Counted from the first letter of the stretch, positions 9,764 to 22,284 are shown. The stretch: DNA of 64,000 nt from Poa pratensis (GCA_947311845.1 CAMZMU010000063.1:61123833-61187832), one strand, 5' to 3'. The notes: a model not told the origin generated them from the letters alone. Numbers and translations: made by a program.

Positions 9764-12124
9764 CTAGCTCCCTACGTTGTCGCTGCCGGCGTCCGTCAGG
9801 ATCGTCAGCCTCCGAGCCGATTTCACAAACGCCCTGAAAAATTAGGGAAAAAGACATCGTTTTTAGTTACTTTCAGGCCGGCCAAGAATGAATTTCAACT
9901 GAACTTTTGAAGTGTACTCCACAAGGACTGAAGCGAAGTTGACACCGTGCTCACCTGAATGGCTCGTCGCCGACGTGCTTGACCTCACCCGCGGCGCTGC
10001 GGTACATCACGTGGCTCCTCAGCTCAGCACCGTCGATGCCGAACATGTGGGACATGCGCGCGTACAGCTCCTCGAACGAGCTCAGCGCCGAGAGGTCGAG
10101 GTTGCGGCCGACGGCGTCCGACTCCACGAACACCTTGCACTGCCCGGGCTCCAGCCCGAGGTCCGACGACGACTGGCTGCTGCTATCGCCGAACCCCGGC
10201 AGCCTCCAGGAGGACGTGTTGTTGCTCGGGCTGCCCTGGATCACGCCGGACCCGGAGCCTTCCTCGGAGACGTTGGGCGCCTTCTCGGCCTCCCAGTTGG
10301 GCGAGCCGCACGCACCGGAGCTGCTGCTAGATTTCATCTGCTCCTCCGTCAGTATCGCCTGCCCGAAGAGCAGCAGCGTCGGCGGTGGCTTGACGACGAC
10401 GTCGTCGACCTTCTTTGGCAGAGTTGTGCACGCCGCGTCGTCCTCGCGGACGGGCGAGGTGCCGATCGTCAGGTCGGTGCAGATCCCTGGCGCGCGAGGG
10501 TCGGCGGCGGGGCGGCGCACGCCGGAGTAGGGTAGGATCGGCTGAAGGTTGCTGACGTGGAGATCCGAAAAGGACGGACGAATTGCGCATGCCTGGCTCC
10601 CTGTACGCCTGCGAGAGGAGCACCACTGTTGTTGTTGTCCGGGAAGGGGAACACGGGGAAGCTGTGGCGCATCATCAGCTGCTCGTGGTGGTGCGCCAGT
10701 GGGTGGTGGTTGGGAGGGAACGCGGCGGCGGCGGGTGGAAGAGCTGTCCGTCCAAGGGGAAGTCCGTGTAGGATGGGATCCGCGGCTTCTTGCGCGGCGG
10801 CGAGAAGGACGGCAGGTGGAGGTTGGGCATGCTGGACACGAGCTCCACCAGCCACGGGCACACGCGCTTCACGTTCTGGAGGAGTTCCGGCTCGTCCCAG
10901 GTCACCTGCAAGCGAATTCATGGAAGCAAAATTAAGTTAACCACCATGTCGTTCGTGATGATTACCATGGTCTGGTCCCATAGCCATGTGGCGGAGTGGA
11001 CTGACTGAGCTGCTAGTAGTTCAAGGGAATCTCCAGCCAGAGTGTGATATGATGCATGTTGGGTACCTGGAGGAGCCGCCAGAAGGAGTGCGGCCAGCGG
11101 CTGGGGTCGGCGGCGTGCACTCCGGCGACGGTGCCCATGAACCAGCTGATCCGCGACGAGTCCTCGGTCTCGAACGCCATCTTGAAGCGCATGCCAGGGC
11201 ACCACTGCACCTGCATGGCCGCCCTCACGGCGCCCGCGCGCACGCAGAACTCCGGGGTGCTCAGCCGCGGGTAGTACACCACGTCGAACGGCTGCCCTGT
11301 GGCCGCCAGCCTCGCCGCCGCGACCACGTCCTCGGCGGGGAACTTCCCCTTGGCCGCCGCGTCGCCGCTCGCATTGCCGCTGCCGCGCGTCAGGCCCCTG
11401 TAGTGGTCCCACCCGGAGTGGCCGTCGCCGGTGCAGAAGACGCGCTTGGCGCGGCGGATGCCGACGTGGACGTCGCCGGCCTCGCCGCGCAGGAACACGA
11501 TGGAGTCGCCGGCGAGGAGCTTCTTCTGGTTGACGAAGTTGCTCCACCCGTGGTGAGCAGGTGGCGGCGCGGGGTGCCCCGGTAGATGTGGCGGAACTTG
11601 AACTCCTCGCCGTGCACGTCCCTGACGAAGATGTTCTGCACGGGCGGCTCCTCGCTGTAGTCCAGCGCCGGGAAGATGGTCTCGGCGCAGAACCGCGGCA
11701 CCGAGAACCCGCCGCCGTTGTTGGCGTCGGACTGCGTCAGCGTCTTGGCGAAAGACGCCGGCTTGGGCGCCTCGTCCTGCAGCCGGCCCTCGTTGGCGGC
11801 GGCGCCCACGTCCACGACCGCGTCGCCGGGGCGGAGCGGGACGAGGCGGATCTTGGCGAAGACCTCGTCGCTCTGCGCCTCGGCCATGAAGCGCACGGCG
11901 GCGACGCGGCAGGCGATGAGCGCCGGGACGCGCGCGGCGGACAGGTCGACGGCGCCGATGGCCTGCTCGGCGTGGCCCTGCGGGAAGTAGTAGACGGCGG
12001 CGCCGACGGGCGGCACGGTGCACATGCTCCCCGCGCAGGCCAGCCACAGCTGCGGGTCCATGGACCCGGCCGCCAGCTCCTCGGGGCCCGCCGCCGGGCA
12101 CGACAGCTCCGTGAAATTGAGCAT
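9764..12124 (-). pseudogene. Auxin response factor, ARF10/16 clade, frame broken by three 1-base losses
   Basis: This is a transcription factor that binds auxin response elements in the nucleus. Reading on the minus strand, exon 1 is 12124-11067, exon 2 is 10905-9955 and exon 3 is 9833-9764. Visible parts are an N-terminal MDPQLWLACAGSM, a B3 domain (PASFAKTLTQSDANNGGGFS ... GEEFKFRHIYRGTPRRHLLT) and the ARF middle region (FEVVYYP-like VVYYPRLSTPEFC; RFKMAFETEDSSRISWFMGT). After these come [13 protein letters not shown], a miR160 site and a C-terminal PB1 domain (CKVFVESDAVGRNLDL ... GDEPFRAFVKSARRLTIL). Frame is lost by one base near 11548 (in a G run, HLLTTG-WSNF), one near 10730 and one near 10573. 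Allowing for these three bases, all phases close to a 693-residue protein, normal for the clade. It may be a recent pseudogene, or a functional gene with sequencing or assembly errors. The start could also be the internal Met before DPQLW. Confidence 0.85.
10590..10610 (-). promoter_or_regulatory. miR160-type target site in the ARF coding sequence
   Basis: Read on the minus strand, this 21-nt segment contains ACAGGGAGCCAGGCA preceded by AGGCGT. From memory of miR160, it differs from a perfect complement only at its first base and by one G:U-type change. It lies where ARF10/16/17 genes carry the site, in codons reading AGVQGARHAQ. Plant miR160 directs cleavage of these ARF mRNAs. Confidence 0.85.
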
Positions 12125-12368
12125 CCTTCCCTCGCTTGGGTGCGTACTGTACGTCGGCGGGCTGCTGCTGCAGTGAGGATGATGGTAGGAGGACTAAGTA
12201 AAGAGGAGGAGGACTGGATGGAGTGAGTGGGGGGAGTTGCGGTTGCAGGGGAACGGGCGGTTCGGGCGGAGGGGAGTTCTGCGGGGGACGGAGCGGAGGT
12301 GGAAGGAGGTGCGTGTGTGTAGGGGGTGACAGTTCCCACGGTAAACAAGTAACAAACCACCATTGGAG

Positions 12369-12381
12369 GCCTTCTTATAAT
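12369..12381 (-). promoter_or_regulatory. Possible TATA element of the ARF gene
   Basis: The minus strand reads AATTATAAGAAGG about 250 bp upstream of the ARF start codon. Position and sequence are compatible with a TATA box, which would leave a leader of roughly 210 nt. There is no independent support. Confidence 0.3.
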
Positions 12382-12419
12382 TAAGTGCCGTTGAATTGAA
12401 TCTCATCTGCGTCCTAGGG

Positions 12420-15400
12420 GGATGCCGTGCGACGCTCTCAACACGAACGGAACATGCGGGTCGGGGGCAACGGGCGCTCGATCTCAGAACACGGAGCGCA
12501 TCCCGTACATGTCAGTACACGATCGATCTCGTTGGACTGAGGTGCTACTAGCTGGTCTAGCGCCATGCATAACCGCCGCTTACTAAGCACACACGAGTCT
12601 TCCAGTATATTTCTGTTTTAGACTAAGTAGTCTAGGCCAACTCCAAGGGTGAGCGAGTCCCTATTTATCCATCTCATTTTTTTCAATTATTTTTATTCTT
12701 ATTTTATGTTCTAAACATTATTTCAAAGTTAAATGCCGGAACAACTAAAATTCAATAAAAACATCAAATTATTAGTCGACATTCGCACTACATGTCTGAT
12801 GCGACCACATATGATCCACTAGATCATTAAGAAGTTGGCAATACACTTCTCTCCAAAGATTTGCCGATAAATCTCAGTAAAATATCTCTCTTCCTCGGTG
12901 TCAGTCCGAGTCGTCGTGAACAGAACACAAATCAGCTCATAGGTCACCAAGTCTTTACACATGAACCTCATCCTCTCAGTACCACCTCATGGTCTCTCGG
13001 GTTAACAAGTCTTTACACATGCATAAGGACAGAGATTGTGAAAAAGGAAATGCTTGAGAAGTTCTATAAGTTCTGCTATTCTTTTAATTGCCTAAAATTT
13101 GGAACCATAAGTTACACAAACAACCAATTTACACAATGGAGAGGTTTTCAGTATTTATTACGAAGAATATCAGTTACAATTAGCCCCATCCAATATATTC
13201 AAAATAATTGAGACATGCATTATTTTGGGGATTTTCCGAGTGGGCTCATTGTCTCATATTTATAATAAACATTCTTACCTATTGGAAGTATACCTTTTTT
13301 CACAAAGTTATAAATATTTTTCTAATTTATCAAGTCTTTACATATAATATCAAATACATTATTGAACAATGTCGACAAGTATTTATTTCCAATGGCCTAA
13401 AAACTAACTATACAATTGTTCTACTTATATTGTATTCTCCTTGTTGTATAACTAAGAAAATTATGTTTAGAAAATACACCATTACAAGAGTATAACATGT
13501 CGTCGAAATTATGCTATTTTGAAAGTTTTACTTTGCAACATTTTCTGACTAAAACTATTTAAATCTAAGAAAAACATACTAGTTTGTACACTTAGATGTA
13601 CTATAATGTCTTTATAAGTTGTTATGTCTATCTTAGTATGTTTAAATATCTATGTAGAGACCTCTAGTTTGTACAGTGTATGTATGTAGGAATCATGGAT
13701 GCTTTTTTTTCAGAGAGGAAAATATGGATGTTTTTTAGGAGAAGTATTTTTTAGGAGACCTTTTACAACTATATATACTTTTGTTCCAATTACCATATTG
13801 TTGTTGCTTTATCGGATTTAATTTTTTTAGTTGCATGAAGAAGAATAGACTCGGCTCGCGTGGAACGGCATGCACGCACCCTCTATTTAATCGTCCATTT
13901 AATTAGGTGTATTAGGCTTGCAGATGAAACATACAAAGGAACCACGTCTAAATCATCAAATAAAATGTTGATCATGATTTAATCACTGAATTATCTCAAA
14001 ACCATGAAAAAATGAAATGTTGATCATGATTTAATCATCGAATTATGTCTTATGAAGAAACATTCGAGGTCGGGTATATCAGATTGATCAAGATGAGTAA
14101 GATGGTATAGCTGAGCTCAGAGTGAATACGGGTTTCATTTTCGGGTTTATAAGCCGCTAAAACACGCTATAAACTAGCCAAGTGGGAGTAAACATCCCAC
14201 CATGTGTGTAAGCAGCGAGATAGACCATGATTAGGGCCCCACCTATCATCGCAGTAACGGTCATAGCAGTTGACTCGACGAAAGAACTTTGTTTGGGCAT
14301 TCATGAGTCTGTTTTCGATGAGGAGGACAAAGGTGAGAAACGCTAAGGCGTCGGGCAAAATTGGCTAATACTAAGAAAAGTGGGGCACGAAAATAGAAAG
14401 CCATTCTTTTTTCAATGCAAATTGTGTTATATATAATGAATGCATGAGTGAGAAAATCATTGAGTCCATTTTAATATGTTATGCATCGTAGATAAAGAAT
14501 TTGAGTATCAATTTTGTTTTGGAACAATCTGGATGTTCAATAGAACAATTCAGTTTCACACATAAGTTGGAAGGAACAAGGCCAAACTACTATATGAGAA
14601 ACAACTTGGCAATGATTTTTTTTACCAGATCAACTTCGCAATGATTATCACACTACTTGGTTCTTATGTATTTTAATGAAAATAAATTCTCTTAACTGAT
14701 ATTTGGTTATGTCGATTCCTAAAAGCTTAATAGAGTTTATATAACTAGGCATTTTACAAAAGATAATTTTCTTGCTCACTTGTGCACTGCAAAAATCCGA
14801 AATAACAACATTACCATTTAAACACGAGACATTTGATATCTACGAGCAATATGGAGTTTTGATTACTAATCACAAAAGATAAGCTCAAATTATATAAAAA
14901 TTATCGAGAAATAATGATAGTTGTCCGAGAAATAGTTAACCCACGAGTAGTTCCAATGCTCATTTTGCTGGAGGACCGATGCTTTGACTCACTTTTATAG
15001 TGTGCGAACCACTTTGCACTATGGTTTGCCCATATCAAGGAACGAGAAAGACAACTGCCTGTGAACACCAAATGCCCTTGATTATCACAAACACAACTGG
15101 AGAACCTTTTTTGTTTTAAAACGAGGCAAAAGATTTGATATTTTCATTAATTAAGGAAGAAGTGTTAGAAAAGTGTTACAAGTCTAGTCTTGACCCGTAG
15201 GTCAAGACCCAAAATTACAAAGCCTACTCTCACGGCATTTTCAACAACCTTTTTTGCCATCAGGTTATGACTCATAACTGTCACAGAATATTTAAATTAG
15301 TTTCCTGTTGATGTTATGATGGAATGATGGATGATGTTTTAATTTGATTTTGAAGAGAGTAACAGACGTAATTCAGAATAAAAAACAGTGCTCTCGCAGG

Positions 15401-18170
15401 CGACGGAAAGAGTGAAAACAACTTATCCCCACCGCAAGACATTTGTCTTCGTCTGCAATTTGTGTTTTGTGCTGAATCGGTCTAATTATCCACCGCGAGA
15501 ATAACCTATTTAAAGCCAACATTAGCTATTGCAATTTGACAGTTTGCTACTGATACGATCGATCAGAACATGGACCACGATCAGTTTTGTCAACTAATAT
15601 ACCATGCTTCTGTTGTATAGTAATTAATCGTCAGTGGTTAACTAGGGCAGATTTGGAGTGTTTCGTGGACAAACGTTCAGTATTTCAACCGATGACAGAA
15701 TGCGCTCGTCTGTCAGTGAGAATCCTTGTTTGCCAAACTTTGACAACATGCCCACATGTGGTATTTAAATTTTCTCCCGAGCACGGACACGTTGAAGGCG
15801 ATGGATGATCTGTTCACTGATCTCGATCGGTCCTTTTATCCGAACAAGCATCTTGACTTGCTAATAAACTAATGGATCATGCCATGTTAGCCTGAAAATG
15901 TTAGTAGAACCGATCAGCAGGGGAAGTAGAGTGCCGTTTTAATTTTAGTTTATTTCGAAAGAGGAGGCTTGAATAACGCAAAAAATCCAGGCATGCTTAA
16001 GACCCGTGCGATCGATGTGGCTTGGTTGTTGGCCGGCAATGGTAATCGTCTAACTGAAAAGTTGAAATTAGTCTCATATTATAGAATCGTGTTAAGTGGT
16101 TTACCTTGCTTTCACAGAGACATTATAAGCAATGTGCCACGCACAGTACTCCTGCAATAGTCCACATCCAAGTCAAGGGCTAATTAGTTCTTTTCTTTGC
16201 GAAATAAGGGCTAAATTAGTCAGGCAATGTGACCTAAGTGTCCTTAATAATAAATTGCCACTGTCTGGAGCTAACCAGTAGTAACATATAAGCTTAGCAG
16301 TTGGCATCTCGACGTCCATCTCCGTCAGAGCGTGTAGCGGATGCGTCTGATAGGAAAATGGCCACAACAGTGCGTGCAGTGTCCGGATTATGCACATCTC
16401 GCTAAATGCTAATGTGCTCCAGATCTGTTTTCTTGCAGCAGGTTTTGTTTGTTTTCACCGGCGACATGCCGGGCCGCGTCTACAGTTCAATTACGTTCAA
16501 TTATGTCCCCAACACTAGGGATAGGGTTGTCCCTACGCGCATTTTTGTACCTACAGTGGCCTCTTCTTCCCTTTCTTCCAGCTAGGGCTGTCCCTACATG
16601 GATCTGCATGGAGATGCAACTGTACAACTGAACAACCATGAACAAAAAAAATAATGTTGCCATGAACTGTTCAACTGCCAGATAACAGCTTCACCTCTGA
16701 AATAGGAGCGTTGAGGACGTTCAGGGTTCAGACTAGATGTTTTGGAGAATTGTGGATCTCACAACGCAAAAAACGGAGGCATGGCTTGATTCTAAAACAT
16801 AGGAGCCATGCGTATGCAAGGTTTGAACACGGCCGTGTTGATTGTTGAATGCATGGCCGAAACCAGTTTGAATGGTCAGAAGGAACATTAGTCAACTGTT
16901 TCTGGAGTAGCGAAGCTGATGGAGAAAGCCGGCCACGGTCACCGTCGCGCGCGCGAACCACGGGGATCCGGCCAGCGACATCTCGGGATCACACAGACAC
17001 GCACGTAGAAAGGTGAGAAGAAGAAGAAATGGAGTTAAAAGGCCCATTGACTTGTTCATGCTACTCCCGGACACACCGGGTTTGACTTGCGGGCATCGAG
17101 AGATCGATCGGGCCAAGCCAGGGTTCCGTCGACATCGAGGAACCAGCGCAGAGACAGAGTGATCCAAGCGGAAAAGGATAAGTAATTTAGCCGGGCCATC
17201 GATGCCAGATTATTAATCTTTCTATGGTTTCACAGAGAGACATTGTATGCGTCCGCGCCACGAGGAGCTCCCGGCGCCGGCGCCGGCTCGCCGGTCGCGC
17301 CCCATGTGGCCGAACTACGATCTCGTCGACGCATCCACCGCCGCATGCATGGAACGCGCTCGCGCTGTCGATTTGTTAAATGGGAGTTCGTTAAGATGAT
17401 GGGAGGAATCGATCGAGACTGACTCTAATTGCGTGCACGCCTCCGCATGTTGTTGATGTCTGCTGCGTGTGTGTGTTCATGTTGGCACAGGTCAAAGGTC
17501 CCATGTTAAGCAATGAATGAAGGAAGACGTAGTGGGGTTCCCACATTTGGGGGGTGTCGGTGTGGTCGCCGCGCGGACCTTGAGCGCGGTGGCGCCGCCG
17601 CTGGCAGGCACCGCGAGACTTTGGTGCGGTAGGCAGATGCGGCACTGCGGCAGGCGTGAGACGGCACTGGCCGGTCTGGCACGGTGCAAGCGGCAAGACC
17701 ATGTGCCATGCCCGGTCATTTGCCTCTGCCGTGGATGTCCGTGCTATTATTGCTTCACAACTTAGATCCTGTTTATTACATGTATCAAATGTAGTTAAGA
17801 ACCAACGTGTAACTGTAATTGGATAGTTAGGAAGGTGGTTGTATCCTATCCCATCAAAATCCAAACCCCAGATTTAACACTAGTGTTTCTCGTTAAGATG
17901 GAATAATGTACGTGTGTGTGCGTTCATACGAGTGTAGCGTTGTGAATAGTTTGAAATCCAATTTGACTCCAGCCCAAACCGTATGAATCGGAAAAAAATT
18001 CTCTGGAGGACTGGAACCCAAACTATACGTGCTTGTCTTTTTTTTTTTGCGGGGAACTATACGTCCTTGTCAGCCCAAACCAAACCAATCTAATCCATCC
18101 TCATTTCCAGTTTGAAACCGTGGAGGACATGGACAAACCCATCGGGGTCGTAATCAAAACCGGCGACGGG
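12420..18170. other. Long gene-poor intergenic region
   Basis: About 5.7 kb, mostly AT-rich, with no open frame that looks like a known protein. Around 15110-15260 a T-rich-flanked segment resembles the decayed 3' end of a retroposon, but no duplication was found. The stretch 17240-17760 is GC-richer and has short frames on both strands without a recognisable motif. Confidence 0.5.
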
Positions 18171-18178
18171 GTTTCGAG

Positions 18179-18378
18179 CAGGGACGGACCGGGGGGAGGG
18201 GGTGGGGCTGGGCCCATGGCCCCCCCCCCCCCCCCCCGTGCTGAAATTTTTTGTGAAAACCTCTCAATAATAGATCTAGTTTACCTCTGATTTTGCCTAA
18301 ATTAGCCCTAATGGCCCCCTCCAAGCTCCATAATGTGCATTTGGCCCCCCTTAAATTTTCTTCCTGGCTCCATCCCTG
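18179..18378. mobile_element. hAT-type MITE with poly-C tract, 200 bp
   Basis: The ends are CAGGGACGGACC and, on the other strand, CAGGGATGGAGCC. The flanks GTTTCGAG (18171-18178) and GTTTCTAG (18379-18386) match at 7 of 8 positions, as expected for an 8-bp hAT target duplication. It contains a long C run near 18221-18237. Two related elements lie at 55004-55211 and 55267-55431. Confidence 0.75.
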
Positions 18379-18707
18379 GTTTCTAGCACACCGATGAGAT
18401 GAAAAGCCCACACCAAGAGAGAGGGGAAGGCGGCGGCACCGCAAGAGGAGCTCCGACCGGTGGCGACCCGTAGCACTAGTTTGGTCGAAGCTCGCGTGTG
18501 CGCTCGGTCGATGTTAATCTCCGGCTGGCGGCCACGACGGCGCTGGAGCTTTGTTTGGCGCGGTCCCTGCCCTTAGTGGCCTAGCGCGTCAAGCTTGGAA
18601 TAGGTAGCGTCTCCTACGCATTTGGAGACGTACTCATGTACGAGTTGGTCTGAGACCGGTCAACCTGAATCCAGCCCAGAAACTGTTTTAGACAAAACTA
18701 TTTTGAG

Positions 18708-19113
18708 AGAGAGGCGTTTTGCCTCCCGGGTGCATATGCTCCTGATATATGTTTCAAAATTTAAAAATATGAAAACACTTTAAGAAAATCTGAAAAAAAT
18801 TGGCACAAAGATATACATGTGTTCAACATCCGTGCAAAATTTTGGAAGGAAATAACATTTTCTGCGGTCTGTGAAAAAAGACAAAATCTATGCTTTGAAA
18901 AATCTATTTTTAAATCTCATTTCGGCCACATTTTGTCTTTTTTTGCACAGACCACATAAAGTGTCATTTCGTTTCGAAATTTTGCACGATGTTGAAAACT
19001 TGCATATGTTTGTGCCCAAATTTGTTCAAATTTTTTCAAAGTGTTTTCATATTTTTTTAATTTTGAAAACTATAACAGGAGCATATGCACCTGGGTGCCA
19101 AAGTAAATTTCTG
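18708..19113. mobile_element. Mutator-type MITE, fold-back, copy 1
   Basis: It is flanked by a 10-bp direct repeat CTATTTTGAG (18698-18707 and 19114-19123). Its ends are inverted: CTCCCGGGTGCATATGCTCC at the left pairs with GGAGCATATGCACCTGGGTG at the right. Most of the 406 bp is self-complementary, including an inner AAAGACAAAA...TTTTGTCTTTTT pairing. Two more copies are at 30036-30431 and 57778-58181. Confidence 0.8.
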
Positions 19114-19299
19114 CTATTTTGAGCCCAAACCAGTCCAATCCAATCTAGTAAAAGGTAGGCCCAAACCAGTCCATTCCAAACTACACTTTCAATCCATACA
19201 AACAGATCCAAACAAAAATAACATCAAAACCATACCAAAACAGCGGTTTTAGGCCAGGACAAGGCATTTTAGCTCATAGGAGCATCTACTCTCATTATA

Positions 19300-19850
19300 A
19301 AAAGAACATTTTAAAAAATATTTAAAATGTCAACAAATTCTGAAATAAATTTTTGGGTGTACCGACTAACATTTTAGGTTGGCACATAAAGTTTCATGAA
19401 AAAATAATGTTTTTTGTGTTCTGTATAAAGAAGACAAATTTGGTGCTAAAAAATAATATTTTCTTAAGCAATTTTCCTGACAATCCCCTCCCTGCGTCTC
19501 AAAACATCTCTTGTTAAGATACTTTTCTTAAGTACCAGCCAAATAAACGTTTTGATTTTCAGGGGTAATTTAATTTTCCACAAGAACTTATAAGGCACCA
19601 CCCTGCAGGTTTGAATAGCTGTGTAAAAAGAGTAAAAGACTTAACAGAAAAGACTCCTGAATTAGTTAGTGTCCAAACTAACTCCTGCATGCCCAGTTTT
19701 TTTTTGAGGGGTTCCTGCATGCCCAGCTATATCCATCTTTAGCTCAAATACAGCCACCTGGCCCAATACTGGCATAGACCAGATTTACGGCCCATGTGCA
19801 TCGGTTCACATCGTCATCGAAAGCATCGGCCCATGTGAACCATCGCCCCA
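19300..19850. other. Intergenic stretch upstream of the PPR gene
   Basis: AT-rich. 19310-19480 holds phrases such as AAAGTTTCATGAAAAAATAA and AAGAAGACAAATTTGGTGCT that resemble one arm of the fold-back MITE family, possibly a decayed half copy. No gene or clear promoter motif was seen. Confidence 0.35.
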
Positions 19851-20002
19851 TTGCATTGCGTCTTGATCGTCTCCAAGCATTTCACAAACCCGGCTAGAAA
19901 AAAAAAACATTCACAAACCGCGCGCTCCGTGTCTATGGCCGTATCCCTCTACCGACACGGCGCCGCCTGTCGCCGCCAACTCCGATTTCCAAACCGCCGG
20001 AG

Positions 20003-22284
20003 ATGCAGAACCCGAACGGCACCATTCTCCAGCTCTACCACTCCGGCCGTCTCACTGCGGCCCTCCACGCCTTCCACTCGCTCCCCTCCACCCCATCTCC
20101 CGCTCTTCTTTCCGCCGCCACATACGCCGCGCTCGTCGGCGCGTGCTCCCGCCTGCGCTCCCTCTCCCAAGGCCGCCTCGTCCACCGCCACCTTCTCGAC
20201 TCCCCCGACGCCATACTCGTCCGAAACACCGTCCTCAACAACCACCTCATTACCATGTACGGCCGGTGCGCCGCTCCAGACTCTGCCCGGCGGGTGTTCG
20301 ACGAAATGCCCGCCAAGAACCCCGTCTCCTGGGCATCCGTCATCGCGGCCCACGCGCAGAACAGGCGCTCCGCTGACGCTCCGCTGACGCTCTCGGACTC
20401 TTCTCTTCCATGCTACGGACAGGGACTGCGCCTGACCAGTTTGCGCTAGGCAGTGCTGCGCGCGCGTGCGCGGAGCTTGGGGACGTCGCTGTTGGGAGGC
20501 AGGTGCATGCGCAGGCTTTGAAGTCTGAGAACGGGAGCGACTTGATCGTGCAGAATGCGCTTGTCACGATGTACTCCAAGAGCGGCTTGGTTGGGGACGG
20601 GTTCTCGCTCTTTAGGAGGATGAGGGAGAAAGACATGATCTCCTGGGGGTCGATTATTGCGGGGTTTACGCAGCAAGGGTGCGACATGGAGGCGCTGCAG
20701 ATATTCAGGGAGATGATTGCTGAGGGCACGCATCGTCCCAATGAGTTCCATTTTGGAAGCGTGTTTAGCGCGTGTGGTGTTCTTGGTAACTTGGAGTATG
20801 GGGAGCAGATTCATGGTTTGTCAGTGAAGTATGGGTTGGATCGGAATTCTTATGCAGGGTGTTCATTGAGTGACATGTATGCCCGGTGCAAGAAGTTGGA
20901 GTCTGCGAGGAGAGTGTTTTATGGGATCGATGCTCCGGATTCGGTTTGTTGGAATTCCATAATAAATGCTTGCTCTGTTGAGGGTCTACTTAATGATGCT
21001 ATGGTCCTCTTCTCTGAGATGAGAGATTCTGGTCTGAGGCCTGATGGCATTACTGTCAGGGGCTTGTTATGTGCGTGTGTGGGCTGTGATGCTTTGCCTC
21101 ATGGAAGATTGATCCACTCTCACTTGGTCAAATTTGGTTTGGATGGCGAAGTGACAGTATGCAATTCCTTACTCAGCATGTATGCACGGTGTATGGATTT
21201 CTCCTCCGCGATGGATGTATTTAATGAGACAAGGGAACCTGATGCTGTCACCTGGAACAGCATTCTTACTGCATGTGTACATCACCAGCATCTGGAAGTA
21301 GTCTTTAAGTTGTTTAATCTCTTGCACAGGTCTGTGCGGAGTCTGGACAGGATCAGCTTAAACAATGTTCTGAGTGCTTCTGCTGAGTTGGGTTACATTG
21401 AAATGGTGAAACAGGTGCACTCATATACCTTCAAGGTAGGTCTGGTGAATGATACAATGCTGAGCAATGGTCTAATTGATACTTATGCTAAATGTGGAAG
21501 TTTAGAGGACGCCACAAAGCTCTTTGAAATGATGGGCACCAACTGTGATGTGTTTTCTTGGAGCAGTTTGATTGTTGGCTATGCCCAATCTGGCTATGCA
21601 ACAAAAGCACTCGATTTATTTGCGCGGATGATTAGCCTGGGGATCAGGCCAAGTCATGTAACATTTGTTGGTGTTCTCACAGCATGTAGCCGTGTTGGTT
21701 TTGTCGATGAAGGCTGCTATTACTACAGTATTATGGAGCCTCAACATGGCATTGTTCCAACTAGAGAGCACTGTTCATGTGTCATTGATTTGTTATCACG
21801 TGCTGGGAGACTAACCGAGGCAGCAAAGTTTGTTGATCAAATGCCATTTGAGCCTGATATTGTAATGTGGAAGATCCTTCTTGCCGCTAGCAAAACACAT
21901 AATGATGTGGAGATGGGAAAGAGGGCAGCGGAAGGTATTTTGCACGTTGATCCTTCACATTCATCTGCCTATGTCTTGCTGTGCAACATATATGCTGCTT
22001 CTGGTGATTGGAACGAGTTTGCAAGATTGAAGAAGGCAATGCGAAGCAGTGGTGTTAAGAAATCACCAGGGAAGAGTTGGGTTAAGCTCAAGGGGGAGCT
22101 AAAAGTCTTTATTGTAGAGGACAGATCACATCCAGAGTCTGAGGAAATATACTCAATGCTGGAGTTAGTTGTTATGGAAATGATAAAAGCTGGTTATGTT
22201 CCAAAGCTGTCATGTAAACATGATAGTTTTGACCATACATATAGTGATTTGTCAGATGAAGAAATTTTAACTGAAGATGGTTAA
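20003..22284 (+). pseudogene. PLS-class pentatricopeptide repeat protein, similar to At3g53360, frameshifted
   Basis: PPR proteins bind organellar RNA one base per repeat. The sequence has many tandem 31-36 residue repeats with typical phrases (NALVTMYSKSGLV, SWGSIIAGFTQQGCDMEAL, DMYARCKKLESARRVF, NGLIDTYAKCGSL, SWSSLIVGYAQSGYATKAL). It closes with an E-type tail (SWVKLKGELKVFIVEDRSHP) and no DYW end. From memory of that protein, the order and wording match Arabidopsis At3g53360 well. The frame opened at 20003 is lost at an exact 11-bp tandem duplication (20370-20391) and the remaining 600 residues continue from about 20395. Removing one copy gives 756 residues in one intronless frame. The N-terminus lacks an obvious organelle presequence. 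An out-of-frame upstream ATG at 19935 opens an Arg-rich one. Confidence 0.85.
20370..20391 (+). repeat. 11-bp tandem duplication that breaks the PPR frame
   Basis: CCGCTGACGCT occurs at 20370-20380 and again at 20381-20391. Because 11 is not a multiple of three, the reading frame shifts. With one copy the protein reads through as RRSADALGLFSSMLRTGT, a normal PPR junction. Confidence 0.9.

Noticed and set aside
9912..10535. Plus-strand open frames across 9912-12226
   Set aside because: They are antisense shadows of the ARF exons, produced by high GC at third positions.
17391..17864. 157-codon minus-strand frame
   Set aside because: No recognisable domain, mixed composition, no splice or promoter context; treated as chance.
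18871..19122. Open frame of about 83 codons
   Set aside because: It is the translation of one arm of the fold-back MITE; equivalent frames appear in the other two copies.
20143..20376. Alternative frames at the start of the PPR gene
   Set aside because: Only the frame from 20003 gives PPR repeats; the others are Pro/Arg-rich shadows.
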